Positions 8,174-17,169 of a DNA stretch of 58,731 nucleotides are shown here, in pieces (position 1 is the first letter of the stretch; each line of letters opens with the position of its first letter). The position numbers and the translations under genes were made by a program. Below the pieces are notes generated by a model. It had not been told where the DNA came from, searched no databases, and saw nothing but the letters and a program-made list of their open reading frames with translations. The stretch is from an uncultured bacterium. Its GTDB lineage: Bacteria; Vulcanimicrobiota; Vulcanimicrobiia; Vulcanimicrobiales; Vulcanimicrobiaceae. The DNA lies in NCBI GenBank assembly GCA_903829325.1, contig CAIKPM010000030.1, forward strand, positions 1 to 58,731. The letters are read 5' to 3'.

Positions 8174-9214
8174 ATGGCCAACGCTACCGGTATCTCTAGT
8201 GCTCAGTACGGTACGAATGCGTACCAGCCTCAGCAGTATGCTCCGTACTCTGACCCTACGCAGGGTGCATATGCGATGCCGGGCGGCGGGATCGGTTCAG
8301 CGCCTCCTGCATCTTCGACGTACTCTGCGCCTGCGGCAGCTCCGCAGCAACAGGGCTGGGTTTCGCGCCATCCTTGGTGGACGCTGACGCTTTCTACGCT
8401 AGCCGGTGGCTTGCTGATTTTCGCGATGTATAAGATATTCTCGAGCAAGGACAAGGCCAAAACTGAGGGAGAGGACGATAACTCGGGTCAAGCAGGGGGC
8501 GCCGGGACTGCAGAAACTCCGGGTAAGCCAGATGAGCAAGTCCAGACTAAGCAGCAAGCGCCCTCGAGTGGCCTGGCGACCCAAGATGATCTGACTGCTG
8601 AAGAGAACCACGAACTGGATACCTTGGAAAAGAAAGCTACTCAATGGCTTGCAACCTCTAATCGCACCGATCTTGCGGCGACATGGGGGGAAGCTAAGCT
8701 TACTGAGGCTGATGTCACCAAGTTCCAAAACGCGGCGAAAGAGCTCGAAGTAGCAGAATATAAGCTTAAAACTTCACACAGTTACAGAACTCCAGCGCCC
8801 GCACCAGCAGACGCAGCAGCAGACCGAGCTCATCTGCAAGCAATGGTTACTACTAAGGAAAGTGATCTAGGTGCATTAACTAAAGATCGGATCCGCTTAA
8901 ACGAAGAACTCTCTAAAGTTGTAACAGGCTCTGCTAGAGCCAAAGAGTTGGGTTACCAGCTTGATCTGATTAAGAAAAAAGAAGCTGCTGTTGACGAGTT
9001 GTATAAATCGAGCGTTAGCAAAGTCGAAGCGGAGCAATTAAACAGGCAGGCGCTTCAAACCGAAGTCTCCACCAAAACAGCTGATTTCAACAATGCAAAG
9101 AGCAAATACACAGTCGCTATCTCTGACGCACACAGTAAGTTTGATGAATTGTATCGCGGCTTCCCACATCAAGAACGCTTGCGTACCTTGCGACGCTTGC
9201 CTCCGCGGATCTAA
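8174..9214 (+). CDS. membrane-anchored coiled-coil protein with P/Q/Y-rich tail
   Basis: A 346-residue protein of unknown function. Residues 1-65 are low-complexity (Pro, Gln, Ala, Tyr, Ser), 68-89 form one transmembrane helix (LTLSTLAGGLLIFAMYKIF), and about 90-125 are an acidic Gly/Glu-rich linker. The rest is mostly long alpha helix with a heptad-like pattern (for example DLGALTKDRIRLNEELSKV) ending in a basic tail RTLRRLPPRI. A GAAGG element precedes the ATG. The topology suggests a scaffold or envelope-spanning protein. It is followed by a strong terminator, so the transcript probably ends here. No homologue is recognised. Confidence 0.55.
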   Translation: MANATGISSAQYGTNAYQPQQYAPYSDPTQGAYAMPGGGIGSAPPASSTYSAPAAAPQQQGWVSRHPWWTLTLSTLAGGLLIFAMYKIFSSKDKAKTEGEDDNSGQAGGAGTAETPGKPDEQVQTKQQAPSSGLATQDDLTAEENHELDTLEKKATQWLATSNRTDLAATWGEAKLTEADVTKFQNAAKELEVAEYKLKTSHSYRTPAPAPADAAADRAHLQAMVTTKESDLGALTKDRIRLNEELSKVVTGSARAKELGYQLDLIKKKEAAVDELYKSSVSKVEAEQLNRQALQTEVSTKTADFNNAKSKYTVAISDAHSKFDELYRGFPHQERLRTLRRLPPRI

Positions 9215-9229
9215 GGATCTAATCACCCG

Positions 9230-9268
9230 CACGAAGCCGCAGCGATGTCTGCGGCTTCGTGGCTTTTT
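9230..9268 (+). terminator. Rho-independent terminator
   Basis: A perfect 13-bp stem (CACGAAGCCGCAG at 9230-9242 with its complement at 9249-9261), a six-base loop, then GC and a run of five T. It ends the island transcript before mutS. Confidence 0.9.
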
Positions 9269-9323
9269 GAGGTGGTGGTGGGTGCGAAAGATCCGGGGTT
9301 TGGGGTGGCGAAACCCGGGCTAG

Positions 9324-11813
9324 ATGAACCGCCCGCGTTATTCCCCCATGCTCGAACAATATTTCACCATGAAAGACCACCACCCCGAAGCATTACTGCT
9401 CGCACGGGTCGGTGATTTTTATGAGGCGTATGGGGAAGACGCCGAGACCCTGGCCCGTGCACTCCAGCTCGCCCTGACTGGGAAAGACGGTGGCGGGGGG
9501 AAACGCGTCGCGATGGCCGGCGTTCCGCACCACGCGCTCGAACGCTACCTCGCCAAACTCGTCGCCCAACGCTTCGTCGTAGCCATCGCCGACCAGATGG
9601 AAGCCCCCGTCGCGAATAAACTCGTGCGCCGAGAAGTTGTGCGCATCGTGACCCCGGGCACCTTGGTCGATGAACAAATGCTCGAACGCAGCAGCAATAA
9701 TTACCTCGCTGCGGTGGTTGGCGCACCGACAAGCGCACTCTCTGACGCCGCTGGGATGTTCGCTTTCGTCTATGCAGATCTCTCGACCGGTGAAGCGAAC
9801 GCGACGATCATCGACGGCGCGACCACGTTCGATGAATTGCTCGCGGAAATGCATCGGATCATGCCCGCGGAGATCCTGCTCGAAGGCATCGGCACGCAGA
9901 GCACGCAGCTCGAAGCCTTTCTCGAAAGCCTGGGCACGCGCATCGCTCGGGAACGCCTGCCCGCGCAAGCCGCCGCAAGCACCGACCCCGACCTGTTTTC
10001 CGGATTTTCGCGCGATGAATCGATCGCGATGGGCCGTGCCCTCGATCTGCTCCAGGCCTACGCCAAACGCGTGGGGTTTGCGCAAAGCGAGGCCCTGCGG
10101 GGGATTCGCTGCTACCGCCGTGCGGGCTTTCTCGCGCTCGATCAATCCACCAGGCGTCACCTGGAATTAACCCGCGCGGTGGGATCGAATGCCCAGGCCA
10201 CCTTGCTCGCCACCCTCGATACCACGCGCACCGCGATGGGCGCACGGTTACTCTCGCGCTGGATTTTAGCGCCGCTGGTTGATCGCAAGGCGATCACCGC
10301 CCGCGCTGACTCCGTCGCTACGCTGCTGGCCTTGCCGCGTGAACGCGTGAGCCTCGCAGAACAGCTCGGCGCGCTGTTCGATCTCGAGCGGATCGCGCAA
10401 AAAGTGCGCTTCCGGCGTGCCTTACCGCGTGATCTCGCGAGCCTGCGCCGCACCTTGGCCGCCTTAGCTCCCCTGCGCGAGCAGCTGGGTGCGTGCTTGC
10501 CGCATCTAGCTGATCGAATCACCGATTTCGCGCCGCTGGCGAGCGAACTCGAACGCAGTCTGTTACCCGAACCGGCGGCTAACCTGGTCGATGGTGGGGT
10601 GATGTGCCCCGACGTTGATCCCGACTTGGCTGAATGTCTGGCCTTACGCGCGCATGGTCGCGAGCGGCTCAACGCGCTCGAAGAAACCGAGCGTGAACGC
10701 ACCGGGCTGAAATCGCTCAAAATAAAATACGCGAGTGCGTTCGGATATTCGTTTGAAGTGTCGACTGCGAATGCGGCCTCGGTCCCCGATCGCTGGATTC
10801 GCCGGCAAACCCTGACCAATGCCGAACGTTTCGTTACCCAAGAACTCAAAGATTTAGAAGCCGCGCTCGCCTCTGCGGCGACTCGAGCGATCGCGCTTGA
10901 AGAACAATTATACCGGGCCTTGGTCGAACGCGTCGCGCTCGATGTCGATGCCTTGTTAGAGGCAGCCGAAGCGATCGCCGAAGTCGATGTCTTTGTGTGC
11001 TTTGCGCAAAACGCCGCCGAACGTGGCTACGTGCGTCCGGTGATCGTCGATGAAAGCAGTATCGAAATTATCGACGGTCGGCATCCGGTGATGGAAGCGC
11101 TGCGCGGGATGAATTTCGTGCCGAACGACGTGAGACTCGAAACAGAACACGATCGATTTTTGCTTTTAACCGGCCCGAATATGGGTGGTAAATCAACGTA
11201 TTTACGGCAAACCGCGATGCTCGTTATCCTGGCGCAAATCGGCAGTTTTGTTCCGGCGAAACAGATGCACTGGGGCATCGTCGATCGGATTTTTACCCGC
11301 ATCGGTGCCGGGGATGATTTGGCTTCGGGGCAATCGACGTTTTATCTCGAAATGGCTGAAACCGCGCAAATTCTTGCGCGTTGCACGCGACGTAGCCTTG
11401 TCCTGATCGATGAAGTCGGGCGCGGTACGGGCACGAGCGATGGCTTAGCGATCGCTCAAGCGATTTGCGAATATTTACTCGGTTTAGCTGAGCATGCTCC
11501 GATGGTGCTTTTCGCAACGCACTTTCACGAATTAGTGAAATTAGCCGAAGACTGGTCACTCGTCGCAAATTATCATGTGACCGCGCTCGAACAACACGGA
11601 CGCGATGGCGCACCCGTCTTCTCGCATCGCATTTTGCGCGGCAGTACGTCGCGTTCATTTGGCATCGACGTCGCCAAAATGGCCGGCTTGCCCGAGAGCG
11701 TGATCACGCGCGCGCGCGAATTAGCGCAAACCCCCAGCGCCGCTGCGCGTCCGCGCGGGCAACGGCGCGAATCACGCTACCAACTGGCGCTGGACTGGCG
11801 GGGATCTCAATAA
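9324..11813 (+). CDS. mutS: DNA mismatch repair protein MutS
   Basis: An 829-residue mismatch-recognition ATPase that finds base mismatches and small loops and recruits MutL. The N-terminal mismatch-binding Phe-x-Glu motif is present (GDFYEAY, residues about 31-37). The connector, lever and clamp regions follow, and the ABC-type ATPase domain holds Walker A GPNMGGKST at about residue 616, Walker B LVLIDEVGRGT and the TFYLEM segment. Length is slightly below the 853 of Escherichia coli. The mutL gene follows directly, and no mutH is seen, which fits a methyl-independent pathway. High GC and strong bias for C/G third positions mark it as core genome. Confidence 0.97.
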   Translation: MNRPRYSPMLEQYFTMKDHHPEALLLARVGDFYEAYGEDAETLARALQLALTGKDGGGGKRVAMAGVPHHALERYLAKLVAQRFVVAIADQMEAPVANKLVRREVVRIVTPGTLVDEQMLERSSNNYLAAVVGAPTSALSDAAGMFAFVYADLSTGEANATIIDGATTFDELLAEMHRIMPAEILLEGIGTQSTQLEAFLESLGTRIARERLPAQAAASTDPDLFSGFSRDESIAMGRALDLLQAYAKRVGFAQSEALRGIRCYRRAGFLALDQSTRRHLELTRAVGSNAQATLLATLDTTRTAMGARLLSRWILAPLVDRKAITARADSVATLLALPRERVSLAEQLGALFDLERIAQKVRFRRALPRDLASLRRTLAALAPLREQLGACLPHLADRITDFAPLASELERSLLPEPAANLVDGGVMCPDVDPDLAECLALRAHGRERLNALEETERERTGLKSLKIKYASAFGYSFEVSTANAASVPDRWIRRQTLTNAERFVTQELKDLEAALASAATRAIALEEQLYRALVERVALDVDALLEAAEAIAEVDVFVCFAQNAAERGYVRPVIVDESSIEIIDGRHPVMEALRGMNFVPNDVRLETEHDRFLLLTGPNMGGKSTYLRQTAMLVILAQIGSFVPAKQMHWGIVDRIFTRIGAGDDLASGQSTFYLEMAETAQILARCTRRSLVLIDEVGRGTGTSDGLAIAQAICEYLLGLAEHAPMVLFATHFHELVKLAEDWSLVANYHVTALEQHGRDGAPVFSHRILRGSTSRSFGIDVAKMAGLPESVITRARELAQTPSAAARPRGQRRESRYQLALDWRGSQ

Positions 11814-11847
11814 TGGCTTGCGACGGCTTCACGATCGAGGCCCTCTG

Positions 11848-13611
11848 GTGATTCGTCGACTTGATCCGATCACGATTGGGCAAATTGCTGCCGGTGAAGT
11901 GATCGAACGCCCGGTCTCGGTCGTCAAAGAACTGGTCGAAAATGCGCTCGATGCGCAAGCGACCCGGATTGTCGTGACGATTCGCGGCGGTGGGTTCGAC
12001 GAAATTACCGTGAGTGATGATGGCATCGGGATTGCGCCCGAAGAATTACCGCTCGCGGTTGAACGGCACGCAACGAGCAAATTGAGCGATACCCAGGGCT
12101 TAGAAGCCTTGGCGACGCTGGGTTTCCGCGGTGAAGGCTTGGCGAGTATTGCTGCGATTGCCCGGGTCTGCATTACCTCGCGGCGACCTGGGGAAGAATT
12201 CGCCGCGCAAATCGAAGCCTTTGAAGATACGGTTTCTCCCGTGCACGTTGCACCCGGACCGCTCGGTACGCGGATTAGTGTGACCGATTTGTTTGTGCAC
12301 GTGCCGGTGCGTCGCGAATATTTGCGTTCGCCGCAAGCCGAATCGACCCGCATCGCGAATTTTCTGACGACCTTAGCCCTGGGGTATCCGAGCGTTGCGT
12401 TTACCCTGCACCTCGACGGCCGTGAGAGCGTGACCTTGCCGCCGGCGTTCACCACTGCTGAACGCTTGGCGGCGGTGTTCGGGCGTGAAGCGGCTGAACG
12501 CATGCTGCCGATCGAAGATTTCGCAAGTGGCATGCACGGCACGATTCGCGGCTATATCAGCCAGCCGGGCGCTGATCGAGCCGATCGGCGGATGCAGTTC
12601 CTGTTCGTCAACGGGCGCGTGCTCAAAAGCACCGTCTTAACAGGCGCGTGGAGTGGGGGGTACTCTGGCTATGTGATGACCGGGCGTCATCCGTTTGGGG
12701 TGTTGATGCTCGATCTGCCGCCCGATCAGGTCGATCCAAACGTGCATCCCACCAAGAGCGAGGTTCGTTTTCGCTACAACGCCCAGGTGGCCGATGCCGT
12801 CCGACGGGCGCTCGTCACCACCTTGCATCGCGATGCAACGAAGCGCTTGGGCGCCGCGGTTTCGTTTTCTCCTCACGTGCCGCCCAGGCGCGATGAATTG
12901 CGTGAAGCACCGAGTGAATCGTCGCGTGAAGCATCCCCGGAGCCGTTTGTGCCCTCGCCTTCATGGCAGAATACGCGTCGCATCACCGTCGCGTCCGAAC
13001 AGCAGACGATTTTCGCAGAGCTGCCTGCATCTTCGGCACCAGCGGTGGCGCCGGCCGGATTGCGGGTGTTGGCGCAGCTGGATCGGGCTTTTTTGCTGGC
13101 GACCGATGGACGCGCGATTGTCTTGGTCGATCAGCACGCGGCGCACGAACGGATCGTCTTCGAGCAGATTCGGGCGGCGGGGCAAGCCGAAGTCGTGACC
13201 CAACCGTTATTGGTGCCCGATGTCTTAGAACTCGAACGCGCCGATGCCGAGAAATTGCAAGAATCGCTCGATACCCTGCGGGCAATCGGCGTAGAAATCG
13301 AGCCGTTCGGCGAGCGTGCGTATCGCATTCTCGCGATGCCGGCGAGTCTCGCGGGCCGGCATTTTCACGTGCAGGGCTACTTGGATGATCTCGATGACGA
13401 GACACCCGGTCTCGACGCCCGCGAGCATATCTGGGCCACCATGGCTTGCCACTCGGTCGTGCGCGCCGGCGAAGCGATGGAGCTGGCGGAAATGCAAAGC
13501 GTGATCGATCGACTGGCGGATTGCGCCAATCCGATGCACTGCCCGCACGGTCGCCCCACGATTGTCAGGCTCGACGCGCCCCACATAGCCCGCTTGTTCA
13601 AACGGGTGTAG
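11848..13611 (+). CDS. mutL: DNA mismatch repair protein MutL, endonuclease type
   Basis: A 587-residue GHKL ATPase that couples MutS recognition to strand nicking. The GTG at 11848 is chosen because the product then begins VIRRLDPITIGQIAAGEV, matching the family N-terminus; an in-frame TTG at 11818 adds ten unconserved residues. ATP-binding motifs include ENALDA, DDGIGI and GFRGEGLASI. The C-terminal domain carries the metal-binding endonuclease motif DQHA-x2-E-x4-E (DQHAAHERIVFE, about residue 428) and the supporting CPHGRP (about 565), so this MutL should nick DNA itself. It starts 34 bp after mutS and is probably co-transcribed. Confidence 0.96.
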   Translation: MIRRLDPITIGQIAAGEVIERPVSVVKELVENALDAQATRIVVTIRGGGFDEITVSDDGIGIAPEELPLAVERHATSKLSDTQGLEALATLGFRGEGLASIAAIARVCITSRRPGEEFAAQIEAFEDTVSPVHVAPGPLGTRISVTDLFVHVPVRREYLRSPQAESTRIANFLTTLALGYPSVAFTLHLDGRESVTLPPAFTTAERLAAVFGREAAERMLPIEDFASGMHGTIRGYISQPGADRADRRMQFLFVNGRVLKSTVLTGAWSGGYSGYVMTGRHPFGVLMLDLPPDQVDPNVHPTKSEVRFRYNAQVADAVRRALVTTLHRDATKRLGAAVSFSPHVPPRRDELREAPSESSREASPEPFVPSPSWQNTRRITVASEQQTIFAELPASSAPAVAPAGLRVLAQLDRAFLLATDGRAIVLVDQHAAHERIVFEQIRAAGQAEVVTQPLLVPDVLELERADAEKLQESLDTLRAIGVEIEPFGERAYRILAMPASLAGRHFHVQGYLDDLDDETPGLDAREHIWATMACHSVVRAGEAMELAEMQSVIDRLADCANPMHCPHGRPTIVRLDAPHIARLFKRV

Positions 13612-13644
13612 ATCGTCTTCGGCGCACCTCTTTTCGAGGTGGCC

Positions 13645-13683
13645 TTAATCTCTCCACGAGGCTAGCTTAACCTAATCTTGACC
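13645..13683 (+). promoter_or_regulatory. Pho-box-like direct repeats before pstS
   Basis: TTAACC (13667-13672) and TTGACC (13678-13683) are spaced 11 bp apart start to start, with a weaker TTAATC at 13645 exactly two periods upstream. Tandem TT(A/C/T)A(C/T)A-type hexamers on an 11-bp repeat are the known PhoP/PhoB-type binding pattern. Their position 24 bp before pstS fits phosphate-starvation control. No phoB or phoR lies in the window. Confidence 0.5.
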
Positions 13684-13706
13684 TTGGTGTGCGATACTCT
13701 CCAGTG

Positions 13707-14522
13707 ATGAAATCACGGAAAGCGATCGCGTTGCTTGTTGGCGTGCTGCTAGGGTTGAGCTGGGTTGGTTCTGCGCAGGCGATGGTGCGCGTGACGGCTG
13801 CTGGTTCCACCGCGTTGTTGCCGCTGATGAAGGCCGCCGGCGCGCTGTATGCCCGTCAGCACCCTGATATCGAAATCAGTGTTTCGGGTGGTGGCTCGAG
13901 TAGCGGGATTACTCAAGTTGCAGCCGGTGCGATCGATATTGGCGATAGTGATTTGGCCTTGCCGCGGCATAGTAGTTTGGTCGATCACCGGATCGCGGTG
14001 GTGGGTTTTGCGTTAATCGTTCATCCCGATGTCCGCTTGCGCTCGCTGACCCAGGCGCAAATCGCTGGCATTTTCTCGGGAAGCATCGTCAATTGGCGCG
14101 CGCTCGGCGGACCGAACGAATTGATCACGGTGGTCAATCGCCCGCGCAGTTCAGGGACGCGATCGGTCTTTCGTCGCGAAATGATGCACGGCGCACAAAT
14201 CGCCGATTCGGCGCTGACGGTCGATGCCTCGGGTACCGTCGTGGAAACGGTTTCGAGCACGCCTGGAGCAATCTCGTACGTGGCGCTTTCCGCGCTGACC
14301 CATTCGCATTTACAGCCGCTAGCGCTCGACGGTGTCGTCCCGACGCCCGCGAATATTGCTTCGGGACGCTATCCGTTGTGGTCGTACGAACATCTCTTAA
14401 CGGCAGGTCCGAATCCAACGCTCGATGCGTTTATCGCGTTTGTTGCGCAGAATCGTAGCCTCTTGCGCAGCATGCATTATCTTGCGTTGTCCGAGATGCA
14501 CGTGGTAAAGAACGATAGATAG
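13707..14522 (+). CDS. pstS: phosphate ABC transporter substrate-binding protein
   Basis: A 271-residue exported phosphate-binding protein. The ATG at 13707 gives a good signal peptide (KSRKAIALLVGVLLGL, cleaved near SAQA); an in-frame GTG at 13689 adds six residues. There is no lipobox cysteine. Family hallmarks are AAGSTALLPLM at the mature N-terminus, SGGGSSSGI in the phosphate-binding loop, IDIGDSD and NRPRSSGTRSVF. It heads the pstS-pstC-pstA-pstB operon, which delivers orthophosphate across the membrane at the cost of ATP. Pho-box-like repeats precede it. PhoU, often the last gene of such operons, is absent. Confidence 0.94.
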   Translation: MKSRKAIALLVGVLLGLSWVGSAQAMVRVTAAGSTALLPLMKAAGALYARQHPDIEISVSGGGSSSGITQVAAGAIDIGDSDLALPRHSSLVDHRIAVVGFALIVHPDVRLRSLTQAQIAGIFSGSIVNWRALGGPNELITVVNRPRSSGTRSVFRREMMHGAQIADSALTVDASGTVVETVSSTPGAISYVALSALTHSHLQPLALDGVVPTPANIASGRYPLWSYEHLLTAGPNPTLDAFIAFVAQNRSLLRSMHYLALSEMHVVKNDR

Positions 14523-14547
14523 GCCGTACCGCACCCTCTTGCGTTCT

Positions 14548-15402
14548 ATGCACCGCGAAGAAGCGTTCGCGCTGTGGGTGTTGCGAGCGTGTGCATTGTT
14601 CTTGGTCGTGGCGATGGCGTCGCTGGTGGCATATCTAGGCTATCAAGCGAGTGGACTTTTTACGATTGATCAGGTGAGTCTGGGCGAATTTTTGACTTCG
14701 TTCCGTTTTGATCCCGATCTCAACCATGTGGGCGCGGCGGTCTTTTTACTGGGCTCGCTCAGCGTCACGGGTTTGGCCTTGCTCATTGGGGGACCACTCG
14801 GTGTCGCGGTGGCAATTTTTCTTTCCGAAATTGCTCCGCCCGCTTTAGCAAGCGTACTGACGCTCACCATAGAGTTGCTCGTGGGGATCCCTTCGGTGGT
14901 GTATGGCTGGCTGGGTTTGCTCGTGGTCGTGCCCTTTGTGCGCGCGACCTCGCTCACCTCGGGTTTTGGTTTTTTGGCGGCTGGCTTGGTGCTTGGGGTC
15001 ATGATTTTGCCTACGGTTGTGGCTTTAAGCCTCGAAGCCTTACGGGCTCAGCCGCAGAGCCTGCGCGAAGGCTCGCTGGCCTTAGGTGCAACCCGCTGGG
15101 AAACGATCTGCCATGTGCTCTTGCCGGCGGCTCGAGCGGGTTTGGGGGTCGCGTTTTTGTTGGGCATCGCACGCGCGATTGGCGAGACCTTAGCGGTACA
15201 GATGGTGATTGGTAATGCCAGTGTGTTTCCGCACGATCTTTTTCACGCCGCCGCGACCTTGCCCACCGAAATCGTGCTTGATATGGCCGGAGCGCCGCCA
15301 GGTTCGCTCTTGCAACACGCCCTTTTTGCGATGGCGTGTGTGTTGCTGGGTATTTCTTTGCTGCTGGTTTTGCTCGTGCGCATGATTGCGCGGCGCAGCT
15401 GA
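14548..15402 (+). CDS. pstC: phosphate ABC transporter permease PstC
   Basis: A 284-residue integral membrane permease with about six helices. The ATG at 14548 is preferred to an in-frame TTG three codons earlier. The binding-protein-dependent permease signature is visible as LREGSLALGATRWETICHVL, which contacts PstB, followed by GIARAIGETLAVQMV. It pairs with PstA as the phosphate channel. The stop overlaps the pstA start in TGATG, so translation is probably coupled. Confidence 0.93.
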   Translation: MHREEAFALWVLRACALFLVVAMASLVAYLGYQASGLFTIDQVSLGEFLTSFRFDPDLNHVGAAVFLLGSLSVTGLALLIGGPLGVAVAIFLSEIAPPALASVLTLTIELLVGIPSVVYGWLGLLVVVPFVRATSLTSGFGFLAAGLVLGVMILPTVVALSLEALRAQPQSLREGSLALGATRWETICHVLLPAARAGLGVAFLLGIARAIGETLAVQMVIGNASVFPHDLFHAAATLPTEIVLDMAGAPPGSLLQHALFAMACVLLGISLLLVLLVRMIARRS

Positions 15403-16277
15403 TGGAATATTTTTTGCGTCGGCGACGGCAGTGGGGCAATCTCGTTGCTTTAGCGTGCTTCTGGATGAGCGCCATTCTCGTGATGGTGCTGATTGTTGCA
15501 CTCTTAGGCTGGCTTGTGTGGTCTGGAGCGAGTGCATTGAGCTGGTCTTTTCTGACCTCTGTGCCCAACGAAACGGGCGCGGGCGGCGGTATTGGTCCGG
15601 AGATTTTTAATTCGTTTTATCTGCTGTTCCTGACGTTGTTTTTCACCGTGCCGTTGGCGTTGGCAGTCGCGCTGTATCTCGAAGAATACGCGCAACCCGG
15701 TATTGTCGCGAGTGCAATTCAATTAGCGGCCGAGGCCTTAGCGACGGTGCCGTCGATCGTGATGGGGCTTTTTGGCTTGCTCGTCTTCGTCTTTGTGCTG
15801 CGTTGGCGGTTTTCGGCTTTGGGTGGTGCCTTGACGCTGACACTGCTCAATTTACCAACGATGATGCGTATGACCCAGCAAGCCTTACACGCGGTGCCGG
15901 GGAGTTTACGCGAAGCGTCGCTTGCACTCGGTGCAACAAAATGGCGCACGATTATTCACGTGGTCATTCCGGGCGCGATCGCTCCTTTAACCACGGGCAT
16001 TGTCTTAATTGCTGGCCGTATTTTTGGCGAAACGGCAGCGCTCATTTATACGGCTGGAGTGAGCGTCTCGAACGCTAATCCCTATGATTTCGGGCTTTTT
16101 CATCCCGCCGAAACATTATCGGTGCATCTGTGGTACACCCACGCCGAGGGCGTCGCGGTCGATGCCCAGCGGATCGGCAGCGGTTCGGCGGTGGTATTGG
16201 TCGCGATGGTGGTGATCTTTAATGTTCTGGCGCGCTTGATTGGGAATTTCTTTCGGAGAAGGACAAGTGGACGATGA
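15402..16277 (+). CDS. pstA: phosphate ABC transporter permease PstA
   Basis: A 291-residue membrane permease. The ATG at 15402 overlaps the pstC stop codon by one base and gives a basic N-terminus [11 protein letters not shown] before the first helix. The permease loop [20 protein letters not shown] is closely parallel to that of PstC, and [20 protein letters not shown] follows. It forms the phosphate pore with PstC. The last four bases overlap the pstB start (ATGA). Confidence 0.93.
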   Translation: MEYFLRRRRQWGNLVALACFWMSAILVMVLIVALLGWLVWSGASALSWSFLTSVPNETGAGGGIGPEIFNSFYLLFLTLFFTVPLALAVALYLEEYAQPGIVASAIQLAAEALATVPSIVMGLFGLLVFVFVLRWRFSALGGALTLTLLNLPTMMRMTQQALHAVPGSLREASLALGATKWRTIIHVVIPGAIAPLTTGIVLIAGRIFGETAALIYTAGVSVSNANPYDFGLFHPAETLSVHLWYTHAEGVAVDAQRIGSGSAVVLVAMVVIFNVLARLIGNFFRRRTSGR

Positions 16278-17071
16278 AAACATTTCTTGAGCAACCACCG
16301 CGTAACGGTGATGAGACGGTTGTCAAAGTTGCGATAGAAGATCTCAATGTATACTACGGTGCGACGCACGCGATTAAATCCGCGACCTTACGCATTCCGC
16401 GTCAGCGCGTCACGTCGTTTATCGGTCCTTCGGGTTGTGGGAAATCAACGTTTTTACGCGCGCTCAACCGGATGCACGATCTTGTGCCTGGCACGCGTGT
16501 TACCGGACGCGTGTTGTTAGATCAGACCGATATTTATGCGCGTGACATTGACCCGGTCGATATCCGGCATCGGGTTGGCATGGTTTTCCAGCGACCGAAT
16601 CCGTTCCCGAAATCGATTTACGAAAATGTCATCTATGGAGCGAAATTGCAAGGCGTGCATCGCCGCAGCGACTTGGAACGGATTGCGGAAACGAGTCTGC
16701 GTCAGGCGGCGCTGTGGGAAGAAGTGAAAGATCGCTTGCAGCAGTCCGCCCTCGATTTATCGGGTGGGCAGCAACAGCGTCTGTGTATCGCGCGGGTCTT
16801 AGCGGTCGCTCCCGACGTGATTTTAATGGACGAGCCCGCGTCGGCGCTCGATCCGATTGCGACTTCGAAAATTGAGGATCTGATCAGCGCGCTCAAGGCT
16901 CAGTATACGGTTGTGATCGTGACGCACTCGATGCAGCAAGCGGCGCGGATTTCCGATGAGACGGCGTTCTTTCACCTGGGGGAAATCGTCGAAAGCGGTC
17001 ACACGACTGAAATTTTCACCCGACCAAAACAGAAGAAGACCGAGGATTATATCACCGGGCGTTTCGGGTAG
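16274..17071 (+). CDS. pstB: phosphate ABC transporter ATP-binding protein
   Basis: A 265-residue ABC ATPase that powers phosphate import. Visible motifs are Walker [10 protein letters not shown], the Q-loop region [18 protein letters not shown] that is typical of PstB, the signature [16 protein letters not shown], Walker [13 protein letters not shown] and the H-loop [13 protein letters not shown]. The start overlaps pstA by four bases. The operon appears to end here; kup follows after about 100 bp containing a possible RNA structure. Confidence 0.96.
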   Translation: MKTFLEQPPRNGDETVVKVAIEDLNVYYGATHAIKSATLRIPRQRVTSFIGPSGCGKSTFLRALNRMHDLVPGTRVTGRVLLDQTDIYARDIDPVDIRHRVGMVFQRPNPFPKSIYENVIYGAKLQGVHRRSDLERIAETSLRQAALWEEVKDRLQQSALDLSGGQQQRLCIARVLAVAPDVILMDEPASALDPIATSKIEDLISALKAQYTVVIVTHSMQQAARISDETAFFHLGEIVESGHTTEIFTRPKQKKTEDYITGRFG

Positions 17072-17100
17072 CCCCACCGGCTCTTGGGCTGGGCACTCTT

Positions 17101-17161
17101 GGGTCTTTCGTGGTCTCAGCTCGTGCTGAGCAAGACCCCTGGTTCCGATCACGAAGCCAGG
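17101..17161 (+). promoter_or_regulatory. candidate structured leader of kup
   Basis: Just before the kup ATG two hairpins can form. One has a 7-bp outer stem (GGGTCTT 17101-17107 with AAGACCC 17132-17138) and a 6-bp inner stem (CTCAGC 17115-17120 with GCTGAG 17125-17130). The other is CTGGTTC (17139-17145) with GAA and CCAG (17153-17160). The bulge of the first (TTCGTGGTC) is complementary, with one G-U pair, to the loop of the second (GATCACGAA), so a pseudoknot is possible. It lacks the c-di-AMP riboswitch consensus. Folding is inferred from pairing alone. Confidence 0.3.
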
Positions 17162-17169
17162 CTACCACT

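Noticed and set aside
9393-10160. 255-codon open frame antisense to mutS
   Set aside because: It is the complement of a GC-rich gene with strong third-position bias; composition is Arg/Gly-rich with no motif and no ribosome binding site.
10157-10849. 230-codon antisense frame in mutS
   Set aside because: Same reason: Ser/Arg-rich shadow of a high-GC gene.
12983-13405. Arg/Pro-rich frame antisense to mutL
   Set aside because: Composition typical of a reverse-strand shadow; mutL motifs occupy the same bases.
13678-13698. TTGACC and GATACT as the pstS core promoter
   Set aside because: The gap is only nine bases.
17101-17161. c-di-AMP (ydaO) riboswitch before kup
   Set aside because: The conserved ydaO sequence blocks are absent; only generic hairpins are present.
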